Source of the DNA: Terriglobia bacterium | GTDB taxonomy: Bacteria > Acidobacteriota > Terriglobia > UBA7540 | Assembly (NCBI GenBank): GCA_022866195.1 | Contig: JALHUF010000466.1 | Coordinates: 1 to 5,314, forward strand | Length of the DNA: 5,314 nucleotides | Direction of reading: 5' to 3' | Shown here: positions 1-5,314 of the stretch, piece by piece | How the letters are laid out: each line of letters begins with the position of its first letter | How positions within the stretch are numbered: the stretch's first letter is position 1 | Notes under the pieces: generated by a model | Seen by the model: only the letters and a program-made list of their open reading frames with translations | What the model was told of the DNA's origin: nothing | Databases searched by the model: none | Position numbers and translations under genes: made by a program

Positions 1-92
1 ACTGCTTGCGTGCAGTCCTCAATCTGTCTACAGTCGCACACCATATTATGGTCTCTGGTAGGTCACAAAGAATTTTCCCCCTGGTGACTCTT

Positions 93-2099
93 ATGATGCG
101 CTGGCTGCATTGGATTGTGCTCCTTCCCTTTCTGCTACCACACTCCCCCAGCTATGGCCGGCAGATGTTTTCCGACCATAGCCATTTCTCCAGGGTGTTT
201 GGGGAGCCGCGCATTTACCGAATTCTCCTACCTCCCGACTACGAAACCAGTGGTAAGGCGTACCCGGTGATTTACTACTTTCACGGGCACAGCGACCGCT
301 ACACCCTGGAGCGTTATGACGAAGGCACCGACACCCTGCCTAAGATGATTGACTTTGTCTCGAAACACGACGTGATTGTGGTCTCGGTGGATGGCTTCGT
401 AGGACGGGATTACACCGGGTTCTATGGTGGCTCGCCGTGGGATATTCGCAGAGACGGCGGCGATTTTGATTTCGGAAGTTACTTCCAGGAACTGGTAGCG
501 CACATCGACAGCACTCAGCGCACTTTGACCGACCGCCGCCATCGCGCGACCTCGGGACTCAGCATGGGCGGCTTCCTGAGCCTTTACCTCAGTGCCCGCT
601 ATCCGCACCTGATTGGCAGCGCTTCCGCGTTTAACCCGGCGCCCGAGTTCTTCACAGGGGAGAAAGGGCGGAGGAGTCTATGGAGGTCCAAGGACCATGT
701 GGCCAACCATAGCCACTCCATGGTGAGACTGGTGCGGGCGAGCGGGGACTACATCAGCCAGTACCATGAGGAAACCCGCGACGCATACGCCAGGGCAGAC
801 GAGGTGGACTTCGAATACCGGCAGGACGAGTACCACAAGCACTGGGCCACTTCCATAGGGGAGACCTTCGAGTTTCATATGCGGGCGTTCGCCAATCCCC
901 AACTCAACAATACTCCGGAAGCCTGGAGCTATGCCAACGCCTACAAGTCGTTTGAAGTTTGGGGATATCAGGTCAGCGCCAGTAGCAATGAGCCGGGTTA
1001 CACCTATTTGGAGGATGTCACGCAGGGTGGTTTGCGGGTCACAACGCGTCGGTGGGCTCCAGATGGGCCCTCCATTCCCGCTTGCGGGATCACCATCGTC
1101 ACAGCGCCAATCTACAGTGCCGGCAGGAGCTACGCGGTTCTCGACTACAGCCTGAAAGATGGAACCGTGAGCAAGCAAGAAGTGAAAGCCGATGCCGAAG
1201 GACGAATCACCTGGACAGTCGACGGCGAAGGGCACCAGCTTAGTTTCCTGGGCCCCGGGACTGGAGCGCACCCTCCAGTGCTGCTCCCTCTGTCCACCCA
1301 AGACCAGTTGAGATGCCCCTCCCAGCGAGAGATCTCCCTGCCGATTCGTATCTATAACCCCCGCCGGGAGCCGATGACCCATGTCAAGCTGGTTTTGAGC
1401 AGCGAGTATCCGACGGTCCAGATCCTCAAGGACTCCCACGAGATCGCCAATCTGGAATCTGGGGCGGTGGCGGATGTTTCGGCAGACTTGCGCGTTCGTT
1501 TCACGGCGGGCAGCGGCTATTTCGCCCCGACGCGGTTGCGCGTGAATATGACCTATGACGGCTGGTACGAAGTTGCCAAGAATTTAGACCTGCTGGTCAT
1601 CCCGGAGGACATTCCCGCCCCAGTCGCGGTGGAAGTTCTGGATGGCCGCACCATGACGTTCCCGGTCTTCCACCAAAAGGGGAACCAGGGCGGAGGGGCT
1701 GCCGTCGAGCGGCGCGTCACGGAAGGCAAAGGAAACGGAAACGGCATTCTGGAGCCCGGCGAAGAAGCCACTATCTGGGTGAAAATGGCTCAGGGCATGG
1801 ATCCTTTTGACAAGAACAACTGGTACCGCTGCAAGGTCTATTCCGATTCTCCCTGGATTGCGGAGATTGCCGACATCCAGGAGGAGAAGCAACGGGAGTG
1901 GACGGGAGCTCAGGAAAGAACCAGTCTCACCCGTTTGTCTCCCCAGACACCTGCGGGAGTGCGAATCCCTCTGCTGCTGGATAATGAGTCCTGGAGTTTT
2001 CATTACACTCCGGATGTCCGTTATGGCCGGGAGAAGCTGTACCAGGCTTTTCAACTCCACACGCACCATTTGCACCGGTATGAGCTCAGAGTGCCATAA
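93..2099 (+). CDS. Secreted esterase (esterase D / feruloyl-esterase-like alpha/beta hydrolase) with beta-rich C-terminal half
   Basis: Probable exported carboxyl-ester hydrolase of the esterase D-like group. Numbering is from ATG 93 (668 aa). Residues 1 to about 20 form a signal peptide (MMRWLHWIVLLPFLL, then a small-residue SPS site). Residues ~30-265 are the hydrolase domain: oxyanion-type YFHGH at 62-66, nucleophile elbow GLSMGG with Ser157, probable acid Asp219 in SGDY, and probable catalytic His248 or His250 in YHKHW. Family members are usually near 250-300 aa, so ~400 residues are extra. Residues ~280-390 and ~400-505 look like beta-sandwich modules, the second resembling CARDB/NEW3-type domains. 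The Gly/Asn loop GKGNGNGILEPGE at 545-557 is typical of secreted multi-domain proteins. The frame is open back to TTG 6, but ATG 93 (or ATG 96) is preferred because it starts the signal peptide and has a weak GGTGA at 83-87. Ester hydrolysis is well supported; the substrate is unknown. Confidence 0.82.
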   Translation: MMRWLHWIVLLPFLLPHSPSYGRQMFSDHSHFSRVFGEPRIYRILLPPDYETSGKAYPVIYYFHGHSDRYTLERYDEGTDTLPKMIDFVSKHDVIVVSVDGFVGRDYTGFYGGSPWDIRRDGGDFDFGSYFQELVAHIDSTQRTLTDRRHRATSGLSMGGFLSLYLSARYPHLIGSASAFNPAPEFFTGEKGRRSLWRSKDHVANHSHSMVRLVRASGDYISQYHEETRDAYARADEVDFEYRQDEYHKHWATSIGETFEFHMRAFANPQLNNTPEAWSYANAYKSFEVWGYQVSASSNEPGYTYLEDVTQGGLRVTTRRWAPDGPSIPACGITIVTAPIYSAGRSYAVLDYSLKDGTVSKQEVKADAEGRITWTVDGEGHQLSFLGPGTGAHPPVLLPLSTQDQLRCPSQREISLPIRIYNPRREPMTHVKLVLSSEYPTVQILKDSHEIANLESGAVADVSADLRVRFTAGSGYFAPTRLRVNMTYDGWYEVAKNLDLLVIPEDIPAPVAVEVLDGRTMTFPVFHQKGNQGGGAAVERRVTEGKGNGNGILEPGEEATIWVKMAQGMDPFDKNNWYRCKVYSDSPWIAEIADIQEEKQREWTGAQERTSLTRLSPQTPAGVRIPLLLDNESWSFHYTPDVRYGREKLYQAFQLHTHHLHRYELRVP

Positions 2100-2147
2100 G
2101 CCCAGCCCGTCGCGGTCAACATGAACGAGTTGCTCCAGAGGTTCGTT

Positions 2148-2165
2148 ACGCGCAGGCGCGTTTTG
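2148..2165 (+). terminator. Weak intrinsic terminator-like hairpin after the esterase gene
   Basis: ACGCG (2148-2152) and CGCGT (2157-2161) form a GC-rich 5-bp stem around a CAGG loop, followed by TTTT (2161-2164). A second hairpin lies just upstream: AACGA (2124-2128) pairs with TCGTT (2143-2147), extendable by two G-T pairs. It starts 48 nt after the esterase stop, which suits the end of that transcript. The stem is short and the T-run has only four bases, so termination may be partial or absent. Confidence 0.3.
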
Positions 2166-2206
2166 TCACCGCTCAGGGGAAGTAACCCATGCCCGGAGAA
2201 TACTCC

Positions 2207-2261
2207 TGCGCGCCTCGCTTGTGCTTGTCAGGGAGATGAACCTCTCGGTGGCCGGCGCGCA
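2207..2261 (+). promoter_or_regulatory. Imperfectly nested inverted repeat, possible structured leader upstream of the transglutaminase-like gene
   Basis: TGCGCGCC (2207-2214) is an exact inverted repeat of GGCGCGCA (2254-2261). Inside it, GGGAG (2231-2235) can pair with CTCTC (2242-2246) around a 6-nt loop with one G-U pair. The segment CCTC within the inner stem can instead pair with the strong Shine-Dalgarno downstream (ACCTCT 2240-2245 with GGAGGT 2281-2286), so two exclusive folds are possible. No known riboswitch class was recognised. The regulatory role is inference from base pairing only. Confidence 0.3.
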
Positions 2262-2266
2262 AGTAT

Positions 2267-2347
2267 ATGAAGGACATTAAGGAGGTGGCTCGCTCCGAGC
2301 ATCCACGCTTCGAACCGGATGATGTTTCTGTCAAATGGAACCAATGA
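2267..2347 (+). other. Doubtful 26-codon ORF in frame with the downstream gene
   Basis: ATG 2267 to TGA 2345-2347 encodes 26 residues (MKDIKEVARS... ending VKWNQ). The composition looks protein-like, but no family is recognised. It lies in the same frame as the transglutaminase-like gene, separated by one TGA and three codons, and the 10-base Shine-Dalgarno at 2278-2287 lies inside it. It could be a gene remnant, a leader peptide or chance; chance is the default. Confidence 0.15.
2278..2287 (+). promoter_or_regulatory. Orphan consensus Shine-Dalgarno (TAAGGAGGTG)
   Basis: TAAGGAGGTG is a 10-base perfect complement of the usual 16S rRNA 3' end, far stronger than other sites in the window. No ATG, GTG or TTG follows at 5-10 nt. 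The next ATGs are at 2319 and 2322, about 31 nt downstream, and the annotated gene start is about 69 nt downstream. A small perfect hairpin (GCTCG 2288-2292, loop CTC, CGAGC 2296-2300) follows directly and would shorten the effective spacing. It may act as a standby or coupling site for the leader ORF at 2319, or be accidental. Confidence 0.35.
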
Positions 2348-2360
2348 TGCAGCTCCATGA
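2319..2360 (+). other. Possible 13-codon leader ORF overlapping the transglutaminase-like start
   Basis: ATG 2319 (with a second ATG at 2322) reads MMFLSNGTNDAAP and stops at TGA 2358-2360, overlapping ATG 2357 of the next gene by ATGA. The next gene has no Shine-Dalgarno at normal distance (GATGCAGCTCC precedes it), so termination-reinitiation from this mini-ORF is a plausible way to start it. The ORF is too short for coding statistics, so the call rests on geometry alone. Confidence 0.25.
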
Positions 2361-4504
2361 ACTGGACCATTAACATTCTCTTCTGCGTTATCCTTTTTTC
2401 AACGCCCTTATGGGCTGACGGCAACCCGCGCGCCGCTGATCCACTGACCAGCCGTCCCGCGATTCAAGGATTGAGGATCAGCAACGACCGCTGGCCGGAT
2501 TCTTACACGCTGCGTTCGTTTGCGGAGAGCGTCATCCGCATCGAGCGGGCCCGTACTGAGGAAGAGCAAGCGGTAGCGCTCTACAACTGGATTGCCCGCA
2601 CCATGACCATTGGAGGGCCTCCCCATGAGGGAGCAGAGGGGCATGAGGTGCCCATATCAGACACGCTGAAGATTCTGAATGTTTACGGCAACCACTGGTG
2701 CGACGGACAGGGCAGGCTTTTGGAGACCATGTGGCGGTCGCTGGGGCGGCAGGCGCACCGCCTATATCTCCCCATGCGTCATCACAGCCTCGTCGAACTC
2801 TGGTGGCGAGACATCGACGGCAAGCGCCGCGCGCACGCGCTGGACGTCAACAACGGCTGGTGGGTGCGCAACGAGCAGGGATGGATTGCCAGCAGCGAGG
2901 ACATTGAGCGCAATCCCCTGCTCGTCACCGCCGCCAACCAGGACTTGAAGATGCGGACGAAGGGTTGGCTGCGCACCCACCTCAGCCTGATGCCGGAATT
3001 CTCCATGGGCATCTACCTGCACCGGGGCGAGCGCTATACCTTGCTTTGGGACAATCAGGGCATCTATTACGTCAATCCCGGGACGCAGCGGTCCGTCTCT
3101 CCTGAGAGTAATCTTTACCAGCCCGGCGGTCCCTATTCTCAGTTTATCGGTGGGGGCGAGGCGGTTTTTTTGCCGGAGCTGGGCGGCCCGGCCTCCAGCT
3201 TCACTCACCAGTTTGATTTCCCCTATCTGATTGCGGATGCGACGGTCGAAGCCACCGTTCACGCTACCGGTCCCCAGGCATCCGCCGCGATTGCCGTTTC
3301 CACGGACGGCGGCCAGAGCTGGAGCACCGTCTGGAGCCCGGCGCAGATTGAGCAGGAGCGTTTGACGCTACGCTTGCCTTCGGTGCGTGGCCTCTACTCT
3401 TACCTGATTCGCCTCGAGTCTGGCAGCGGTTCCTCACGCGTTCTATTCGCGGACATGAGGTTCACGCACCGAGTCATGATGAACAAGATGACGCTGCCAA
3501 ATTTGCAGCCAGGCTGGAACCGGTTCAAGGTGGACGCTCAGGCGCTGGAACCTGGCTCCGCCCTTCGGATCACCGTCGAGTGGACCGACAAGGAAGGATT
3601 GGGGCGAGTAGAGCGAGCAGCGGCGCGGCTTCCCTTCGAGTTTGATGTGTTTGCCAATGCCAGCGGTGGCGCGACCGTGCGGATGCGCTCCCTGCGGTTG
3701 GAAGTGATTCCAGTGCGGCAGGAAACTCGGCCCTCGGTAATCGCGAGGCTGAAATCTGGCTCGGAAGCCGAACGAATTCAGGCCATCATTGAGGCGGGAC
3801 TCCACCGAGAGGAGGCGGCACTGGGCCCCTTGATTGAGTCCTTGCAGGATGAGAACGAGGAGATCCGTTACTGGGCCGCCGATTCGCTGGGAAAGCTGGG
3901 CGACTCCCGGGCAGTGCGCGCCTTGATTTCCGCTTTGCGGGACCCGTTTGAGGCGGTACGAATGGCGGCTGGCGTGGCTTTGGGAGACCTGAAGGCGAAG
4001 GAGGCCGTGCCCGCATTGCTCGACTTGGTTAGCGGAAAGACGGGACCCGGCAAAGGATACGGGCTGTTTGCTCCGGTCGAGGTAGGAGCGGGGCGCTGGA
4101 TGGCGGCGCGGGCCGTGGGGCGCATTGGCGACCCTGCGGCCGTTCCGACTCTGGCCGAGACGCTCCGGCACGCCGACGGCGACCTGGGATTCTTTGTGGC
4201 CGAAGCTCTGGGCGAACTGGGAGACCGCGGGGCTGTTCCTGCCCTGCTCGAGGCTGCGGGGAAGGAAAGCGACCCGGCGCGACGCGGGGCAGTGGAAGCT
4301 CTGGGACGTATCGGCGACCCGACGGCGGTGCCGTTCCTTATCCACCTTTTGCAACGTGGGCAGGAGGATGTCCGTCTGGCCGCTGCTGCGGCGCTGGGAC
4401 GCCTGGGTGATCCTCGGGCAGTTGCCGCGCTCAAAAAGACCAGCCAGACAGATGTCGTTGAGTCCGTACGCGAGGCCGCCTTGGCGGCCCTGGAAGGGAG
4501 GTAA
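2357..4504 (+). CDS. Secreted transglutaminase-like (papain-fold) protein with C-terminal HEAT repeats
   Basis: Exported 715-aa protein. Residues 1-20 are a signal peptide (hydrophobic ILFCVILF, cleavage likely after LWA), unusual in having no positive charge in its n-region. Residues ~45-190 resemble the transglutaminase/cysteine-protease core: helix EEEQAVALYNWIART, then Cys115 in NHWCDGQGR, His143 (or His142) in RHHSLVELW and Asp163 in HALDVNNGWW, spaced as a Cys-His-Asp triad. Bacterial relatives act as proteases, transferases or amidases, so cross-linking should not be assumed. Residues ~290-450 are beta-rich and include one Asp-box, STDGGQSW (315-322). Residues ~460-715 hold about seven HEAT repeats, a protein-binding scaffold. 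The only in-frame start after TGA 2345 is ATG 2357, which lacks a Shine-Dalgarno. It is followed after 5 nt by the beta-helix gene. The fold calls are firm; the substrate is unknown. Confidence 0.85.
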   Translation: MNWTINILFCVILFSTPLWADGNPRAADPLTSRPAIQGLRISNDRWPDSYTLRSFAESVIRIERARTEEEQAVALYNWIARTMTIGGPPHEGAEGHEVPISDTLKILNVYGNHWCDGQGRLLETMWRSLGRQAHRLYLPMRHHSLVELWWRDIDGKRRAHALDVNNGWWVRNEQGWIASSEDIERNPLLVTAANQDLKMRTKGWLRTHLSLMPEFSMGIYLHRGERYTLLWDNQGIYYVNPGTQRSVSPESNLYQPGGPYSQFIGGGEAVFLPELGGPASSFTHQFDFPYLIADATVEATVHATGPQASAAIAVSTDGGQSWSTVWSPAQIEQERLTLRLPSVRGLYSYLIRLESGSGSSRVLFADMRFTHRVMMNKMTLPNLQPGWNRFKVDAQALEPGSALRITVEWTDKEGLGRVERAAARLPFEFDVFANASGGATVRMRSLRLEVIPVRQETRPSVIARLKSGSEAERIQAIIEAGLHREEAALGPLIESLQDENEEIRYWAADSLGKLGDSRAVRALISALRDPFEAVRMAAGVALGDLKAKEAVPALLDLVSGKTGPGKGYGLFAPVEVGAGRWMAARAVGRIGDPAAVPTLAETLRHADGDLGFFVAEALGELGDRGAVPALLEAAGKESDPARRGAVEALGRIGDPTAVPFLIHLLQRGQEDVRLAAAAALGRLGDPRAVAALKKTSQTDVVESVREAALAALEGR
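3734..4501 (+). repeat. Coding region of about seven HEAT (PBS-lyase-like) repeats
   Basis: This segment encodes residues ~460-715 of the transglutaminase-like protein. Units of about 31 residues recur with the core A..ALG.LGD..AVP.L. Clear turn motifs are LGDSRAV (514-520), IGDPAAV (590-596), LGDRGAV (621-627), IGDPTAV (652-658) and LGDPRAV (683-689), with weaker ones at the start and in LKAKEAV (545-551). One unit is enlarged by a Gly-rich insert at ~560-579. The repeats have diverged in DNA sequence, so they are not a recent tandem duplication. Such solenoids normally bind another protein. Confidence 0.85.
4496..4502 (+). promoter_or_regulatory. Ribosome-binding site of the beta-helix gene
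   Basis: GGGAGGT lies eight bases before GTG 4510, counting from its last G. It is made of the last two sense codons (GGG AGG) and the first base of the stop of the preceding gene. It decides the GTG start for the third gene and implies translational coupling. Confidence 0.75.
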
Positions 4505-4509
4505 ACGCG

Positions 4510-5314
4510 GTGAGGAAACGATCTTGGATAATGGGAAGCTTGCTGGTTCTAACGGCCGCTGCGGTGCAACTTTTTTCGTCGCACGCAGAGGCACTTCGGT
4601 CGGCGGAGCCCACGCGAACGTATCATGTGGGCCCCACGCGCACCTACCAAAGAATCGCCGAGGTAGTGGGCCGCGTCCGACCGGGTGACACAGTGCTGAT
4701 TGATTCGGGCACATACAATGAAGCAGTCAAGTGGCGGGGCGGAGACGCGCAGGGGTTGCCGATCACCGTTCAAGGTATCGGCCGTTCGCGCCCCGTCATT
4801 GATGGGACGGGCGTTGACGTGAGTGCCCAGGGTGCCGCGCCACGCGCCCTGTTCCAGGTGGAGGGAGATAACTACATCTTCGAAAACCTAGCCTTCCAGA
4901 ACGCCCGCAACGGCAACAACGGTGCCGGCCTTCGTGTGGTGGGAGCCCGCAAGACGGTGCTGCGCCATTCGAAAATCACTCACTGCGATATGGGAATGAT
5001 GTCGGGTGAGAACGATGAGTTGCTGATCGAGTACTGCGAGTTCGCTTTCAATGGGACGCCGGATTTCAACGGCTACAGCCACAACTTCTACCTCGGCGGA
5101 GACCGGACCACCATCCGTTTCTGTTACATCCACGACTCGACGCACGGGCAGAACTTCAAGAGCCGCGGCCACTATACCGAACTGCTCTACAACTACATCG
5201 TGGATGCACACGACGGCGTCGAGGGCGGTGAAACGACGAAGGAGATCGGCTTCCCGGACGCCAAGGATTCGAGCGCGCCAAACAGTAACGCGGTGCTGAT
5301 CGGCAATCTCATCA
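4510..5314 (+). CDS. Secreted right-handed parallel beta-helix (pectate-lyase-like) protein, 3' end beyond window
   Basis: Open from GTG 4510 to the window edge, giving 268 residues of an incomplete protein. Residues 1-28 form a textbook signal peptide: MRKR, hydrophobic LLVLTAAAV, cleavage after AEA. The mature part opens with the usual beta-helix entry motif, PGDTVLIDSGTYNEAV (58-73). Successive coils follow, with alternating hydrophobic strands and Asn/Gly turns: VEGDNYIFENLAFQNA, GLRVVGARKTVLRHSKI, LLIEYCEFAFNG, TTIRFCYIHDS. The segment YSHNFYLGG near 191 and GQNFKSRG at 213-220 match a pattern I recall in exported beta-helix proteins of the polysaccharide lyase type, where Lys/Arg residues line the cleft; K217 and R219 are candidates. 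Relatives include pectate, alginate and chondroitin lyases but also non-enzymatic binders, so lyase activity is possible, not shown. It starts 5 nt after the transglutaminase-like gene with a strong ribosome-binding site. Confidence 0.85.
   Translation, partial: MRKRSWIMGSLLVLTAAAVQLFSSHAEALRSAEPTRTYHVGPTRTYQRIAEVVGRVRPGDTVLIDSGTYNEAVKWRGGDAQGLPITVQGIGRSRPVIDGTGVDVSAQGAAPRALFQVEGDNYIFENLAFQNARNGNNGAGLRVVGARKTVLRHSKITHCDMGMMSGENDELLIEYCEFAFNGTPDFNGYSHNFYLGGDRTTIRFCYIHDSTHGQNFKSRGHYTELLYNYIVDAHDGVEGGETTKEIGFPDAKDSSAPNSNAVLIGNLI

Larger units (their letters stand above)
2121..2270 (+). other. Doubtful small ORF in the intergenic gap (49 codons)
   Basis: ATG 2121 opens 49 codons ending at TGA 2268-2270. 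The product (MNELLQRFVTRRR...) is Arg/Pro/Cys-rich, matches no family I recognise and has no clear Shine-Dalgarno before it. Its stop overlaps the ATG of the next tiny ORF as ATGA at 2267-2270, which is the only reason to record it. It spans the terminator-like hairpin and the inverted repeat, so it is more likely chance than a gene. Confidence 0.12.

Noticed and set aside
6..92. N-terminal extension of the esterase from TTG 6 or ATG 48
   Set aside because: It would place about 15-29 polar residues before the signal peptide, and neither start has a Shine-Dalgarno. ATG 93/96 gives a normal signal peptide.
678..1439. Minus-strand open frame of 253 codons
   Set aside because: It is antisense to the esterase gene. 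The translation shows no recognisable motif, while the opposite strand encodes the catalytic domain.
2163..2204. Possible sigma-70 promoter elements (TTGTCA 2163-2168, AATACT 2199-2204)
   Set aside because: The spacing of about 30 bases is far from 17, and no better pair was found in the gap.
2173..2424. Minus-strand open frame covering the intergenic gap (83 codons)
   Set aside because: It runs into the signal-peptide coding region of gene 2 in antisense, has no recognisable family and no clear ribosome-binding site.
2762..3262. Minus-strand open frame of 166 codons
   Set aside because: It is antisense to the transglutaminase-like domain, including the His/Asp motif region; no motif is seen.
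4125..4688. Plus-strand open frame of 187 codons across the gene 2 - gene 3 junction
   Set aside because: It overlaps the HEAT repeats and the signal peptide of the beta-helix protein in another frame, and its product is Arg/Trp-rich low-complexity sequence.
3443..4714. Long open frame on the minus strand (423 codons)
   Set aside because: It lies opposite the HEAT-repeat region, whose GC-rich repetitive codons keep the opposite frame open. The product is Arg/Pro/Ser-rich with no domain, and the plus-strand proteins here are clearly real.

Overview
The window carries three genes on the plus strand. All three products look exported, because each begins with a recognisable signal peptide. They are: an alpha/beta-hydrolase esterase with a large all-beta C-terminal half (93-2099), a transglutaminase-like enzyme with a HEAT-repeat tail (2357-4504), and a right-handed parallel beta-helix protein cut by the window end (4510 to beyond 5314). 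No tRNA, rRNA, CRISPR, insertion sequence or integrase was seen.

The source is a bacterium with fairly GC-rich DNA. Large multi-domain exported proteins, GTG start use, PBS-lyase-type HEAT repeats and a secreted beta-helix protein fit Acidobacteriota or neighbouring phyla (Planctomycetota, Verrucomicrobiota). This is an impression from protein style only, since no phylogenetic marker gene is present.

Layout: 1-92 is the upstream part of gene 1, where the true start is ambiguous. Gene 1 is followed by a 257-nt gap (2100-2356). The gap holds a weak terminator-like hairpin, an 8-bp inverted repeat, a 10-base perfect Shine-Dalgarno sequence with no start codon at normal spacing, and a chain of tiny ORFs, the last of which overlaps the start of gene 2 by ATGA. 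Gene 2 has no Shine-Dalgarno of its own, so this gap may be a regulated leader. Gene 3 starts 5 nt after the gene 2 stop, and its strong ribosome-binding site lies in the last codons of gene 2, so genes 2 and 3 are almost certainly co-transcribed and probably translationally coupled.

Working together: an esterase, a Cys-His-Asp transglutaminase-fold enzyme and a polysaccharide-lyase-type beta-helix, all outside the cytoplasm, suggest handling of an extracellular or cell-surface polymer (polysaccharide, glycoprotein or peptide). The substrate cannot be told from sequence, and no known named system was recognised.
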